Position numbers and translations under genes: made by a program. DNA of 64,000 nucleotides from positions 55,880 through 119,879 of the forward strand of contig JAEUIT010000021.1 of the NCBI GenBank assembly GCA_016795035.1, written 5' to 3'. This stretch comes from Phycisphaerae bacterium (GTDB lineage: Bacteria; Planctomycetota; Phycisphaerae; Phycisphaerales; SM1A02). Positions 43,768 to 53,762 of the stretch are shown here, in pieces. The notes beneath the pieces were generated by a model that saw nothing but the letters and a program-made list of their open reading frames with translations, had not been told where the DNA came from and ran no database searches. The number at the start of each line of letters is the position of its first letter. The first letter of the stretch is position 1.

Positions 43768-46485
43768 TCACCAGTCGAAGTCGACGTTGACCGTCGCGCG
43801 GTAGGGGGGATTGGTGCCTTCGACGTACTTGAAGTCGATCGGCACCAGCAGTTCGGAGACGTCGCCGGAGGTGCGCACGAACGCGCCCGGCGTGTCGATC
43901 ATGATGCGCTTGCCTGCAACGCGGAATGCGTCGCCGTCGCGCTCGATCGTCCGGCCGACCGCGACGCGCGCATAGAGATCGGTGCGATCTTCGGGCGCGC
44001 TCGCCTCGATCGTGCGCCGGAGCCAGGCGCCGCCCGACTTGAGCACCGGTGCGGGCCGCTCGACCACGGAGAGATCGCCGACCGCAAGCGCGAAGCCGGG
44101 GCGCCGCGCGGCATCGCGCGTCATGCCGCGATACGCGTTCGGCGTTGCTGGCCACGGCGCGTCGCGCGAGGCGAGGATCGCATACGCGGGACCGTCGGCC
44201 ATCTCGAGCACGTTCTTTCCGAGCGGCGACTCGAGTTGGCCAGCGCGGCCGTCCCAGGTTCCGCGAGCGTCCATGAACTTGCCGCGCCATGCCTTTGCGA
44301 GACGGCCGCCCTGCGCGTCGAACGCGACATGCACGAGCTCCGGGTAGCCGACGCATACGGTGCGCGGGCTCACGTCGCGCATGAACGTGCCGAAGACGAT
44401 CGGCTCGCTCGAGGGCGAGAGCTCGTACTGGCCGGCGATCGATTGAAGCCCTGGCGGGAGCGGCATCGCGTCGCCGAGCGAGAGGTAGTTCCAGATCGCC
44501 TCGCGCTGCTTCACCGCGTTGCCGCCGCAGTAGTCGTTGAAGATCTTCTCGTTGGGCAGCCAGAAGCGCATCATGCGCGTGCCCGGCGTGAACTCGCTCG
44601 GGTTCTCGAGGAACGCGAGGAACCAGCCCGGTCGGAGGCGCTCGTGCATCGTCGCGAGATCGATCGCCGGCACGCCGAGCGACGGTCGGCCGTTGCAGGT
44701 GTGGCATGTGATGCACGACACGCCGGTCGATCCGGCGAGCATGCGACCGGCCATCGCCGACTCCGCGGTGAACGCGACCTCGCCGTCATGCTTCGGATTG
44801 AGGTCGGCCTTCACGAACGTCGACGCGAGATCGCCGATGGCGGCATCGCCGAAGGACGGCATGCGCGTCCGCATGTACGGCCGCACCTTCGTGCCGTCGG
44901 CGAGCTGTGACGCCAGCGCCATGGGGCGGAACTTGTCGCCGACGCCGTTCAGGCTTGGCGGCAAGCGACCTTGGTCGCCGAGTTCGGCGCTGCCGTCGGC
45001 GACGAAGAAGGCGTCATGCTCGCGCGGCGGCTTGAGATCGCCGCGGGCATGGCACGCGACGCAGTTCAATCGGAGCATCGCGTGCTCGACGACGAACACC
45101 GGCTTGAGCGGCGACGAGAGGCTCGATGCATGCGCGACGACGTCCCGCACGCTCGTGCGCGCGGCGTCGTCGAGCGCGAAGCGAGGCGCGCCGGCCGGAG
45201 CTGCAACGGCGAGACATCCCTTCTCCGGGTCGAGCTCCGCGAAGGGCTTGGCCTTCGGCGGCGCGCCCATGTGGCACTGCGCGCAGCCATGCGCCGTGAA
45301 GGCGGCGGCGCCGCGCTCGGCGCGCGCGGGATCGACCGCGAAGGTCGACGACGGCGGCGCGAGCTGCACCGCCTCGTGAAAGAGTCGCTCGCGCGGGATC
45401 GGGCCGCGCTCGATGCCGGGACCTTCCCACTCGACCTCGAACTGCTCGTCGCCCGTGACTTCCCAGTACGCCGCCGCGATGCGGTGCATGCCGGCGTCGA
45501 GGTCGAGCGACGCGTCCTTCCAGCCAAAGCCGTGCACACCGCCGAAGTCGATGAGTTCCTTGCCATCGATCGCGAGCCGCGAGCCGTCGTCGGAACCGAG
45601 ATGGAACGTGTAGCGGCCAGTTGTGGGGATCTCGACAAACCCCTCGAGCCGGAGCGCGAACTCGTCGTTGCGGCGAGGGAAGTCGAAATCGAGCGCCGGA
45701 TGCACGAAGACGCGCGTGGCCGCGAGGTCGTCGTCGCGCACGCCGTCTGCGGAGATCGGCCGCTCGAAGTACGACGCCCGAAGTCCCGGTGCCTTCGTCG
45801 CGCCGTCCTTCGACTGGCGCTCGAGGAGAAACGCTGCGATGGCGTTGGCCTCTTCGGTCGTCAGGTGCATGTCGGGCATGAGTCCGCCCGGATGCGTGGC
45901 GAGCGGATCGCGCAGGAACGCGGCGAGCGCCGCGTGCGACGTCGCGCCGGCAAGGCGAGCGCGCTCGGCGTTGGAGTCGAGCGTCGTGTGGCACACGGCG
46001 CATCCGATCGTGCGGAAGAGCTCCTTGCCGCGCGCGATCTCCTCGGGAAGGACGGCCGCGGCTCCGTGTTGCGGCGCGTCGCCGGCTTGCGACATCAGGA
46101 AGTGCACGAGGTCTTCAACGACCCCGGACTTCTCCGTTCCAGCCACGCCGTGAAGCGCGTCCGGCATGCGCGTGCCTGGGCGGACGTCGTGCGGCGCCGC
46201 GAGAAACGCGCGGAGGTATTCCGGCGTGCGGAGCGACACCGCGGATGCGACGTCCTTGCCGCCAAGAAGCCTCGGCGCGGCGACCGTGCGGATGCGGTCG
46301 CGCGTCGCGTCATCGGCGGCGTGGCACGCGAGGCAGTTCGATCGTGCGACGAGCGCTTCGCCGTCGCGCGAATGCCAGCGCGGATCGACTGCCGGCTTAC
46401 CGTCGCCGCAGCCGGCGATCCAACCGGCGGCTAGACCGAGTGCGCATGCCGCCACAACGCCCGTTCGACACTGGATTCGCTCCAC
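43768..46485 (-). CDS. Pentahaem cytochrome c lipoprotein with PA14 domain
   Basis: 905 residues. The N-terminal lipobox GWIAGC predicts a lipoprotein. Five CxxCH haem sites are visible: CLACH, CAVCH, CAQCH, CVACH and CITCH. Between the second and third lies a PA14-like domain (about residues 235-370; GRYTFHLGSDDGSRLAIDG, HRIAAAYWE). The C-terminal ~230 residues contain WRGKFMDARGTWDGR, resembling the planctomycete DUF6797 region. This mix of cytochrome and carbohydrate-binding PA14 is typical of planctomycete outer-envelope oxidoreductases. It probably transfers electrons from the partner propeller protein. Substrate unknown. Confidence 0.82.
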   Translation of the reverse strand: MERIQCRTGVVAACALGLAAGWIAGCGDGKPAVDPRWHSRDGEALVARSNCLACHAADDATRDRIRTVAAPRLLGGKDVASAVSLRTPEYLRAFLAAPHDVRPGTRMPDALHGVAGTEKSGVVEDLVHFLMSQAGDAPQHGAAAVLPEEIARGKELFRTIGCAVCHTTLDSNAERARLAGATSHAALAAFLRDPLATHPGGLMPDMHLTTEEANAIAAFLLERQSKDGATKAPGLRASYFERPISADGVRDDDLAATRVFVHPALDFDFPRRNDEFALRLEGFVEIPTTGRYTFHLGSDDGSRLAIDGKELIDFGGVHGFGWKDASLDLDAGMHRIAAAYWEVTGDEQFEVEWEGPGIERGPIPRERLFHEAVQLAPPSSTFAVDPARAERGAAAFTAHGCAQCHMGAPPKAKPFAELDPEKGCLAVAAPAGAPRFALDDAARTSVRDVVAHASSLSSPLKPVFVVEHAMLRLNCVACHARGDLKPPREHDAFFVADGSAELGDQGRLPPSLNGVGDKFRPMALASQLADGTKVRPYMRTRMPSFGDAAIGDLASTFVKADLNPKHDGEVAFTAESAMAGRMLAGSTGVSCITCHTCNGRPSLGVPAIDLATMHERLRPGWFLAFLENPSEFTPGTRMMRFWLPNEKIFNDYCGGNAVKQREAIWNYLSLGDAMPLPPGLQSIAGQYELSPSSEPIVFGTFMRDVSPRTVCVGYPELVHVAFDAQGGRLAKAWRGKFMDARGTWDGRAGQLESPLGKNVLEMADGPAYAILASRDAPWPATPNAYRGMTRDAARRPGFALAVGDLSVVERPAPVLKSGGAWLRRTIEASAPEDRTDLYARVAVGRTIERDGDAFRVAGKRIMIDTPGAFVRTSGDVSELLVPIDFKYVEGTNPPYRATVNVDFDW

Positions 46486-46543
46486 GCGGCCGAGTGTAGC
46501 GATTGAGCGCCGAAATCCGCGTGCCGCGCACTACGCTCCCCAC

Positions 46544-46996
46544 ATGCTCGCACCTCCCGCACTCGACTCGCATGCGTCGCTCGACGAGACGCTTGCCGCG
46601 ATCATTCGCCACTTCAAGGCCGAGACCGGCACGCTGCACGTGATGGAAGACGGAATGCTCGTCCTGAAGTCGCTGCACGGGGCGTTCCCGCCGCCGGTGA
46701 TGGATGCGATTCGCCGAATCCCGGTCGGCAAAGGCATGGCTGGCCTTGCGGCGGAGCGCCGGGAAGCGGTCACCGCGTGCAACATCCAAACCGATACCTC
46801 GGGCGACGTGCGCCCCGGCGCGAGGGCGACGGGCATGGAAGGCGCGGTCGTCGTTCCGATGATCGATTCGCAAGGCGCGCTTCGCGGAACGCTCGGCATC
46901 GCGAATCGCGCGGCGCGCGACTGGACCGACGACGAGCGGGCGTCATTGACGGCGTGCGGACGGATGCTCGCCGACGCGCGCTTCGCGAGTCACTGA
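46544..46996 (+). CDS. GAF-domain protein
   Basis: 150 residues, essentially one GAF domain: LDETLAAIIRHFKAETGTLHVME, GMAGLAAERREAV, then GMEGAVVVPMIDSQGALRGTLGIANR. The start ATG at 46544 gives a complete domain. GAF domains bind small ligands or sense redox state, and this one is not fused to an output domain. The neighbouring genes give no hint. The 3' end overlaps the convergent zinc-ribbon gene by 7 bases. Confidence 0.85.
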   Translation: MLAPPALDSHASLDETLAAIIRHFKAETGTLHVMEDGMLVLKSLHGAFPPPVMDAIRRIPVGKGMAGLAAERREAVTACNIQTDTSGDVRPGARATGMEGAVVVPMIDSQGALRGTLGIANRAARDWTDDERASLTACGRMLADARFASH

Positions 46997-48501
46997 TCGA
47001 CCCAGGAGAAACCGGGTGCCTCGTCGGCGGTCGACGTGAAGGACCGTTCGAAGCGCTCGTCGACGTAGGAATATGCCTCGCCGCGCGGCGCGTGTTTCTC
47101 GCGCGGCAGCGGCGTGAATCGCAACGAGAACGGCGCGTTCAGGTCGAAGGTCGCATCGCCTTGGTCGAGCTTGCTGAGCATGCCGCCCTTCATGCTCAGC
47201 GATCCTCCGCCCATTTCGAGCTCCGCGACCGGCCATTCGTGCTTGCCTTGCACGAGCGTCACGCCGGCGATGACGAGCGCCTTCTCGTCGCCGGTGCGCC
47301 TTGCACGCGGAGGTGACACGCTGATCTGCACTCCGAACTCGGACGTGCGGAACTTGAAGCGGATGTCGCGCAAGAAGTCCTCCACCGCCGCCCGCGCCTC
47401 CGGGCCGCGGAGCGCGGTGACTTCGATCGTCGCCGGATCGAGCACGTCGATCGGGACCACGCGCTCGAAGGCGGCGGGCGTGGCCCGCGGGACGTCGACC
47501 TTGATCGTTCCTGCAACGCGGAGTTCGTGAGGTCCGATGTGGCGGAACGTGCCGGGGGGAATCGCGCGCGATGCGTTCAGGCCGAGGCCGACGTTGCCCT
47601 GGTCCTCGACGTCGGCTCGCCTCCACTCAGTCTCGCCTTCGCGACGCACGTCAACGCGATCGATCGTGAGTGACGTATCGATGTTCATGAGGCGTAGCTC
47701 CATGCCCGTGCTCGCGCTCACGAACATCGTCGCGGTGGGAACCGCCGCGTTCGGATGCACGGTGAGCCTGATCGTCTTCGCGAAGCACTCCGGACACGCG
47801 CTCAGAGCCTTCGAGTAGACGTCGGCCTTGTCGCGTATGAACCGGCCAAAGGTGCCTTGCGGCATGGTGATGCCGCCGGTCGTCATGGCCGAACGCATCC
47901 ATTGCACCCATGCCTCGGCGAGACGCTGGTGCGCCGCGTCCGTAAGCTGGTTGCCTTTCGACGCCTCGTCGAGGAATCGGAGGACGACAGCCGAGGGCTG
48001 GCCGCTCGCGGACACGTCGTTGCAGGCGGAGACGATCAGCGCTTCGAGCGTTTCGTCGTCGAGACCTTGCGCCACGCGACGGTCAATCACCGATTGCGTA
48101 AAGCGATCCGGCGATTGCCCTGTCGCATAGGCAACGAGGTCGGCGAACGCCACGTGGTCGGCGAGCGATTGACGCACCTTCGACGGCGGAAGGAGCGAAG
48201 GGACGGTGAGGGCCACGACGACGCCGACGAGGCCGAGGCCGACGATGAGTCGCCCGAGTCGGAGCGTGGGGCGCCCTGCGCGCACGGCGCCGCGCCGCGC
48301 GAGATTCGCTCCGCACTCCGGGCAAGTCGACGCTTCGAGCGAACGTCGGAGGTCGTGTCCGCAGCGGCAGCAGCGCGGGTTCCAGCCCTTCTGTCCGAAG
48401 AGGCCCGACCACACGACGGCGCCGGCGAGGAACGCGAGCGCGAGCGGCGCGAATCCGAGCAGGTACCACAGCCATGCGTTGAAGACGATCGACGTGAGCA
48501 T
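46990..48501 (-). CDS. Membrane-anchored zinc-ribbon protein, unknown
   Basis: 503 residues. Two N-terminal hydrophobic helices (about 10-32 and 86-104) flank a zinc ribbon CCRCGHDL with CPECGANL. The rest is an alpha-helical segment (110-240) and then an extended beta-rich domain, likely outside the cytoplasm. No enzymatic motif. The ribbon plus helix start recalls the two tandem proteins at 40268-42308, so this may be a more distant member of the same planctomycete family. Confidence 0.72.
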   Translation of the reverse strand: MLTSIVFNAWLWYLLGFAPLALAFLAGAVVWSGLFGQKGWNPRCCRCGHDLRRSLEASTCPECGANLARRGAVRAGRPTLRLGRLIVGLGLVGVVVALTVPSLLPPSKVRQSLADHVAFADLVAYATGQSPDRFTQSVIDRRVAQGLDDETLEALIVSACNDVSASGQPSAVVLRFLDEASKGNQLTDAAHQRLAEAWVQWMRSAMTTGGITMPQGTFGRFIRDKADVYSKALSACPECFAKTIRLTVHPNAAVPTATMFVSASTGMELRLMNIDTSLTIDRVDVRREGETEWRRADVEDQGNVGLGLNASRAIPPGTFRHIGPHELRVAGTIKVDVPRATPAAFERVVPIDVLDPATIEVTALRGPEARAAVEDFLRDIRFKFRTSEFGVQISVSPPRARRTGDEKALVIAGVTLVQGKHEWPVAELEMGGGSLSMKGGMLSKLDQGDATFDLNAPFSLRFTPLPREKHAPRGEAYSYVDERFERSFTSTADEAPGFSWVDQ

Positions 48502-48521
48502 GCGTGTCCTTGACTACGGCG

Positions 48522-49091
48522 TTAGTCGGCGAATTGCGCGGCGGAGTCGGAAAACGGTTGCAGATTCGGGATCCAGCATCGGACGGCGCGGCGATACCGC
48601 TCGTACGGCTCGCCGAATCGCTCGACGAGGTCGCGCTCTTCCCACGGCCGCACGAGCCAATTCCAGACGGGTGCGCCGAGTCCTGCGTACAGCATGATCG
48701 TGGAGGAGCCGAGGTAGAGTCCGACCGCGACGCCCTGCGCGAGTCCGGCGACCACCATGGGATTGCGGATCCACCGATACGGGCCGCGGACGACGAGCCG
48801 ACATGGGCAATCGATCGGGAGCGGCGTGCCGCCGCCGATGACCGCCATCGTGATGCCGCTCCAAAGTCCCAGCGACCCGGCGAGCGCGAAGATCGCGACG
48901 CCAACTCCACGTTGCGGCTCGAAGCGCTGCGAGTCGAATCCCAACGCAGGCTCGACGGCATCGAGCGCCCATGGCACGACGACGAGGAAGAATGTCCAGA
49001 AGCACGCGGTCTGGATCAGCGTCTTGGTGACGTTCCACGCGGCGCGCGCGTGTCGGGCGGTGCGGCCGCGCAGGCGCGTTGGCGTCGTCAT
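48522..49091 (-). CDS. Isoprenylcysteine methyltransferase-family (ICMT/PEMT-like) membrane protein
   Basis: 189 residues with four hydrophobic segments. The C-terminal signature is RGPYRWIRNPMVVAGL followed by EERDLVERFGEPYERYRRAVRCWIPN, the SAM-binding pattern of ICMT-like and phospholipid methyltransferases. I chose the ATG at 49091, which follows GAGGG, rather than an upstream TTG. The bacterial substrates are mostly unknown. It is in a minus-strand pair with the next gene (10-base gap). Confidence 0.85.
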   Translation of the reverse strand: MTTPTRLRGRTARHARAAWNVTKTLIQTACFWTFFLVVVPWALDAVEPALGFDSQRFEPQRGVGVAIFALAGSLGLWSGITMAVIGGGTPLPIDCPCRLVVRGPYRWIRNPMVVAGLAQGVAVGLYLGSSTIMLYAGLGAPVWNWLVRPWEERDLVERFGEPYERYRRAVRCWIPNLQPFSDSAAQFAD

Positions 49092-49101
49092 GCAAAGACC
49101 C

Positions 49102-49491
49102 TCACGCAACGGCCGTCGCGGGGCGTGGCCGAAGCAGCGCCGCAGCGCACGGCGAAACGATGAGGACCGGCACCATCATCGCGGCGCCGAGCATGCCGCC
49201 GTCGCCCACGATCGGCAACAGGATCGCGTAGAGCGACGCGTAGACGGCGGCGCCGGCGCGGGCACATAGCAGCGGCCACGCTCCGGCTCGACGTGACGCC
49301 AGAAGCGCCGCCACGAGAAAGCCGAGCACGACGAGGACGAGGTCGGCCGCCAGAAACGCCAGCAACGTGGAGCGCGGCGCGTCGAGGGCAAGGAAGTGCC
49401 GCTGCCACGACGGAATCGCGAGGATGAACGCCCACCACGCGACGATCGCGACCGACTCAACGACGAGATACGCGGCGACGGCGGAGCGCAT
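49102..49491 (-). CDS. Small four-helix membrane protein
   Basis: 129 residues with four hydrophobic helices (about 5-24, 40-62, 66-92 and 100-120) and no recognisable motif. Start is taken as the ATG ending at 49491; an earlier in-frame ATG at 49551 would overlap the start of the divergent methyltransferase. It probably shares a transcript with the ICMT-like gene downstream. Function unknown. Confidence 0.65.
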   Translation of the reverse strand: MRSAVAAYLVVESVAIVAWWAFILAIPSWQRHFLALDAPRSTLLAFLAADLVLVVLGFLVAALLASRRAGAWPLLCARAGAAVYASLYAILLPIVGDGGMLGAAMMVPVLIVSPCAAALLRPRPATAVA

Positions 49492-49549
49492 GCCGACATT
49501 GCACGCGAGCCCGTTCCGCCTGGCAAGGGCTTGGCCGTACGCTTCGCGC

Positions 49550-50179
49550 ATGGCCGCCGACTCACTCGCGCACTGGACGAGCGTCTGGACATCGAAGCGC
49601 CCCGAGGAAACGTCGTGGTTCGAGGAGCGGAGCGACGAGTCGCTGCGCGCCGTCGAGCGGCTCGGCATCGGGCCCGACGCAACCGTTCTGGACGTCGGCG
49701 GCGGGGCGTCGCGCTTCGTCGACGGGCTGCTCGAGCGCGGTCACACCAACGTCGCCGTTCTCGACGTTGCAGCTCCAGCGCTCGACGCGGCGAAGGCGCG
49801 CCTCGGCGCTCGTGCTTCGGTCGTCCGCTGGATCGTGGGCGACGCGCTCGAACCGTCCACGCTGTCGGCGCTCGCCGGAACCGTCGACGTGTGGCACGAC
49901 CGTGCGATGTTTCACTTCCTCACCGACGAGCCGGCGATCGCGCGCTATCGCGCCGCGCTCGACCGCGCTTTGGCGCCGACCGGTCGCGTCATCCTCGCCA
50001 CCTTCGCGCCGGACGGGCCGGAGAAATGCAGCAACCTTCCCGTCTCGCGGCACGATGCCGCCAGCGCCGAGCGGGCGCTCGGGCCGGGATTCCGCGTCGT
50101 CGAGTCGTGGCGCACGATCCATCGAACGCCGTGGGGCAGCGAGCAGCGCTTCGCGTGGAGCATTCTCGCGCGTTCGTGA
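49550..50179 (+). CDS. Class I SAM-dependent methyltransferase
   Basis: 209 residues. Motif I is VLDVGGGASRFVDGL, the acidic loop is VAVLDVAAPALD, and DVWHDRAMFHFLTD marks the motif IV region. The N-terminal HWTSVWTSKRPEETSWFEE is the signature of the small-molecule (thiopurine/tellurite-resistance-like) methyltransferase subgroup. Starts 58 bases from the divergent membrane-protein gene. The substrate cannot be predicted. Confidence 0.88.
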   Translation: MAADSLAHWTSVWTSKRPEETSWFEERSDESLRAVERLGIGPDATVLDVGGGASRFVDGLLERGHTNVAVLDVAAPALDAAKARLGARASVVRWIVGDALEPSTLSALAGTVDVWHDRAMFHFLTDEPAIARYRAALDRALAPTGRVILATFAPDGPEKCSNLPVSRHDAASAERALGPGFRVVESWRTIHRTPWGSEQRFAWSILARS

Positions 50180-50215
50180 CTTTGCGCCGAGCGATCACGA
50201 CGGCACAATTCCGTC

Positions 50216-50824
50216 ATGCAAAGCAAGGCCGCCACCGTCGACGACTACGTCAAGAGCCTCCCGCAGGATCGGCGCGACGCGATCAACGCCGTGCGCGCCG
50301 TCATCCGCAAGAATCTCGACAAGGACATCGTCGAGTGCATGCAGTACGGCATGATCGGCTACGCGATCCCGCACTCCGTGTTTCCGCCGGGCTACCACTG
50401 CGATCCGAAGCAGCCCTTGCCGTACGCGGGTCTCGCGTCGCAGAAGAATCACATGTCGATGTACATGATGACCGTGTACGGCGACTCCGACCATTGGAAG
50501 TGGTTCGACGCCGCGTGGAGGAAGACCGGCAAGAAGCTCGACATGGGCAAGTGCTGCATTCGGTTCAAGAAGCTCGACGACCTCGCGCTCGACGTGATCG
50601 GCGAGGCGATCAAGCGCGTGTCCGCGAAGGCGTACATCAAGGTCTATCAGGAGGCGCTCGGTGATCGCGCCGTGAAGAATGTGGCGAAGAAGGTGGCGAA
50701 GGCGCCCGCGAAGAAGGCAACGCCGAGCGCCAAGCCTCGGACTGGCTCGCCGGCGAATGCGACGAAGAAGTCAGCGGCCACGAAGGCAGTGGCGAAGAAG
50801 AAGGTGACGGCGAAGCGCGGGTGA
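50216..50824 (+). CDS. DUF1801-family protein with Lys/Ala-rich tail
   Basis: 202 residues. Residues 1-140 follow the DUF1801 (YdhG-like) fold: ATVDDYVKSLPQDRRDAINAVR, ECMQYGMIGYAIP, HMSMYMM and KCCIRFKKLDDL. Residues ~150-202 are a low-complexity Lys-Ala-Pro-Thr tail (repeated AKK, APAKK, ATKK), like histone H1-type bacterial proteins. The tail may bind DNA or RNA; DUF1801 itself has no firm function. The gene faces clpB tail-to-tail, separated by the inverted repeat. Confidence 0.83.
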   Translation: MQSKAATVDDYVKSLPQDRRDAINAVRAVIRKNLDKDIVECMQYGMIGYAIPHSVFPPGYHCDPKQPLPYAGLASQKNHMSMYMMTVYGDSDHWKWFDAAWRKTGKKLDMGKCCIRFKKLDDLALDVIGEAIKRVSAKAYIKVYQEALGDRAVKNVAKKVAKAPAKKATPSAKPRTGSPANATKKSAATKAVAKKKVTAKRG

Positions 50825-50846
50825 GCGCGGCCGGTCGTTGCCGAAG

Positions 50847-50953
50847 AGAAGGAGTCAGGAGTCAGGATTCAGGAGTCAGTGGAAGCGCACCAGAGGCGCT
50901 GTGCCAAGGTGCTTTTCCCCTGACTCCTGACTCCTCAATCCTGACTCCTCTTC
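50847..50953. repeat. Inverted pair of tandem 7-mer repeats (GGAGTCA) between convergent genes
   Basis: Left arm 50847-50879 contains GGAGTCA/GGATTCA units in tandem; right arm 50920-50953 is nearly its reverse complement (TGACTCC units). The two can form a ~30-bp hairpin around a 40-base loop. Lying between a + strand stop and the clpB stop, it may act as a bidirectional terminator, but the tandem inner structure suggests a mobile or miniature repeat family. Confidence 0.75.
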
Positions 50954-50954
50954 C

Positions 50955-53648
50955 TTACCCAACCACCTCCGCGTCAATGACCTCGCCCGGCTTCTTCTCC
51001 ACGTTGCTGCTCGCGCCCGCGCTCTCGCCGGCTCGCCGCTCGAACGTGAAGCTCTTGCCGGCGTAGCCGACGACGATGGTGTCGCCCGGTTGATACTCGC
51101 CGACGAGGATGCGCGTCGCGATCTGGTTTTCGATCCGCTGCTGGATGACGCGCTTGAGCGGTCGCGCGCCGAACTGCGGGTCGTAGCCTTCGTTCGCGAG
51201 GTGCGTCTTCGCCTCGGTGGTGACGTCGAGCGCGAGCTGTCGATCGGCCAGACGCTTGCGCAGGTTGCGGAGCTGGATCTCGACGATGCCGCCGAGTTCC
51301 TTGCGGCCGAGCTGATGGAAGACCACCTTGTCGTCGATACGGTTGAGGAGCTCCGGCCGCAGGTGCTTCTTGAGGATCGCGTTCACGTGCGCCTCGATCA
51401 TGGCGTCGGCCTCGCCCTTCTCGGTCATCTCGAGAATCATCTGCGAGCCGATGTTCGACGTGAGCACGATGATCGTGTTCGAGAAGTCGACGGTGCGACC
51501 CTGGCCGTCGGTGAGGCGGCCGTCGTCGAGGACCTGCAGAAGGACGTTCGAGACGTCGGGATGCGCCTTCTCGAACTCGTCGAAGAGGACGACGCAATAG
51601 GGCCGACGGCGCACCGCCTCAGTCAGGCGGCCGCCCTCCTCGTAGCCAACATAGCCAGGAGGAGCACCGATCAGTCGCGCGACCGCGTGCGGCTCCATGT
51701 ACTCAGACATGTCGATGCGGACCATCGCCTCTTCGGTGTCAAAGAGAAACTCCGCGAGCGCCTTGCAGAGCTCCGTCTTGCCGACGCCGGTGGGGCCGAG
51801 GAAAAGGAACGACCCGATCGGTCGATGCGCCTCGCCGAGGCCGGCGCGATTGCGGCGCACGGCTTCGCTCACGGCCTTCACCGCTTCGAGCTGGCCGACG
51901 ACGCGCTTGCGCAAGTCGTCTTCCATATGAATGAGCTTCGACCGCTCGCTCTCGACGAGCTTCGAGACGGGGATCCCCGTCCACTTCGCGACCACCTCGG
52001 CGATCTGTTCGGGGTCGACCTCCTCCTTCACCATCGAGGTGCCGGTGGCGCGGCGCGCGGCGAGATCGGCTTCGGCCTTCTGGAGCCGTCCGTCGAGGTC
52101 GCGCAGCTCGCCGTACTGGATGCGCGAGGCGGTCTCGAAGTCGCCGCGGCGCTTCGCCTGCTCGAGTTCGACATTCTTCTGCTCGATCGCATCGCGGATC
52201 TTCTTGATCGCGTCGAGCTCGCCCTTCTCGATCTCCCATTGCGCGGTGAGCGCGCGGTTGCGCTCCTGGATCTCGGCGACTTCCTGCTCGATCGCGGCGA
52301 GGCGCTTCTTGCTCTCGGCGTCGGATTCGAGCTTGAGCGCCTCGCGCTCGATCTCGAGTTGCATCAGCTTGCGGCGCACTTCGTCGAGCTCGACCGGCAT
52401 CGAGTCGTTCTCGATGCGCAGGCGCGACGCCGCCTCGTCGAGGAGGTCGATCGCCTTGTCGGGGAGGAAGCGGTCGGCGATGTAGCGCTGACTCAGCGTT
52501 GCAGCCGTGATGAGCGCGGCATCCTGGATGCGCACGCCGTGGTGCGTCTCGTAGCGGTTCTTCAGGCCGCGCAGGATCGCGATCGTGTCCTCGACGCTCG
52601 GCTCGCCGACGTAGACCGGCTGGAAGCGCCGCTCGAACGCGGGATCCTTCTCGATGTGCTTGCGGTACTCGTCAAGCGTGGTCGCGCCGATCGCGCGAAG
52701 TTCGCCGCGGGCGAGCGCCGGCTTGAGCAGGTTGCCGGCGCTGACCGCGCCTTCGGCCTGTCCGGCGCCGACGATCGTGTGCAGCTCGTCGATGAAGAGG
52801 ATGATGCGGCCTTCGCTCGCGCTGACTTCGCGGAGGACGGCCTTCAACCGCTCCTCGAACTCGCCGCGGAACTTGGCGCCCGCGAGAAGCTGGCCCACGT
52901 CGAGCGCGACGATGCGGGCGTCGCGCATGCTCTCGGGGCAGTCGCCGTTGACGATGCGGAGCGCGAGCCCTTCGGCGATCGCCGTCTTGCCGACGCCGGG
53001 CTCGCCGATGAGGACGGGGTTGTTCTTCGTGCGCCGCGAGAGGACCTGCATGCAACGACGAATCTCCTCGTCGCGGCCGATGACGGGATCGAGCTTGCCG
53101 GCGCTCGCGCGCTCGCAGAGGTCGATGCCGTACTTCTTGAGCGCCTCGAGATTGCTCTCGGCGTTCTGGTCGGTGACGTTCGAGACGCCCGACGCCTTTC
53201 GGATGGCTTCGATCGCCTGGAGAATCCGCTTGCGATCGAGACCTGCAACGCTGAGCGCTTCCTTCGCCGGGCCGCCGACCTCGGCGGTCGCGAGCAACAG
53301 GTGCTCAGTCGAGATATAGGCGTCCTTCAGGTCCTTCGCCTCCTTCTCGGCGCGGGCGAGGAGCTGCATGGTGGCGTTGCCGGCGTTCGCAGCTGCGTTC
53401 GACACGGTCGGCAGGCGCTTGAGTTCGGCCTGCGCGATCTGGCGCACGCGGTTGGCGTCGACGCCGGCCTTCGCCAAGATCGACGCGGCAACGCCCGCCG
53501 ACGCGCTCGCACCGCCGCCCGTCTGGGGTTCCAGCATGGCGACGAGGACGTGGAGCGGGGTGAGTTCGGGGTGTCCGGCGCCGACGGCGGCAGACTGCGC
53601 GGCGGCGAGGGTTTCTTGAGCAAGAGTGGTAAAGCGATCCATTCGCAT
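50955..53648 (-). CDS. clpB: Disaggregase ClpB
   Basis: About 897 residues, Hsp100 AAA+ unfoldase. An N-terminal Clp-N domain ([24 protein letters not shown]) leads to NBD1 with Walker A GEPGVGKT and Walker [10 protein letters not shown]. The long coiled-coil M domain (around 410-540, Glu/Lys/Arg-rich) marks ClpB rather than ClpA/C. NBD2 has Walker A GPTGVGKT, Walker [10 protein letters not shown], and the pore loop [13 protein letters not shown]. Start at [12 protein letters not shown] (ATG 53648 or 53642). Works with DnaK on aggregated proteins. Two copies of the dispersed motif lie inside (52497, 53243). Confidence 0.97.
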   Translation of the reverse strand: MRMDRFTTLAQETLAAAQSAAVGAGHPELTPLHVLVAMLEPQTGGGASASAGVAASILAKAGVDANRVRQIAQAELKRLPTVSNAAANAGNATMQLLARAEKEAKDLKDAYISTEHLLLATAEVGGPAKEALSVAGLDRKRILQAIEAIRKASGVSNVTDQNAESNLEALKKYGIDLCERASAGKLDPVIGRDEEIRRCMQVLSRRTKNNPVLIGEPGVGKTAIAEGLALRIVNGDCPESMRDARIVALDVGQLLAGAKFRGEFEERLKAVLREVSASEGRIILFIDELHTIVGAGQAEGAVSAGNLLKPALARGELRAIGATTLDEYRKHIEKDPAFERRFQPVYVGEPSVEDTIAILRGLKNRYETHHGVRIQDAALITAATLSQRYIADRFLPDKAIDLLDEAASRLRIENDSMPVELDEVRRKLMQLEIEREALKLESDAESKKRLAAIEQEVAEIQERNRALTAQWEIEKGELDAIKKIRDAIEQKNVELEQAKRRGDFETASRIQYGELRDLDGRLQKAEADLAARRATGTSMVKEEVDPEQIAEVVAKWTGIPVSKLVESERSKLIHMEDDLRKRVVGQLEAVKAVSEAVRRNRAGLGEAHRPIGSFLFLGPTGVGKTELCKALAEFLFDTEEAMVRIDMSEYMEPHAVARLIGAPPGYVGYEEGGRLTEAVRRRPYCVVLFDEFEKAHPDVSNVLLQVLDDGRLTDGQGRTVDFSNTIIVLTSNIGSQMILEMTEKGEADAMIEAHVNAILKKHLRPELLNRIDDKVVFHQLGRKELGGIVEIQLRNLRKRLADRQLALDVTTEAKTHLANEGYDPQFGARPLKRVIQQRIENQIATRILVGEYQPGDTIVVGYAGKSFTFERRAGESAGASSNVEKKPGEVIDAEVVG

Positions 53649-53762
53649 GGGTGGTTGGTTCTTTCTGTCTCCCTGGCCTTTGGAACGAGCCATCGCTCGA
53701 CGGCGGGTTCGCCGGAGCGGAGGGAGGACGGCGGCGAATGCAACGGGCGCGCCCGGGCCGGG

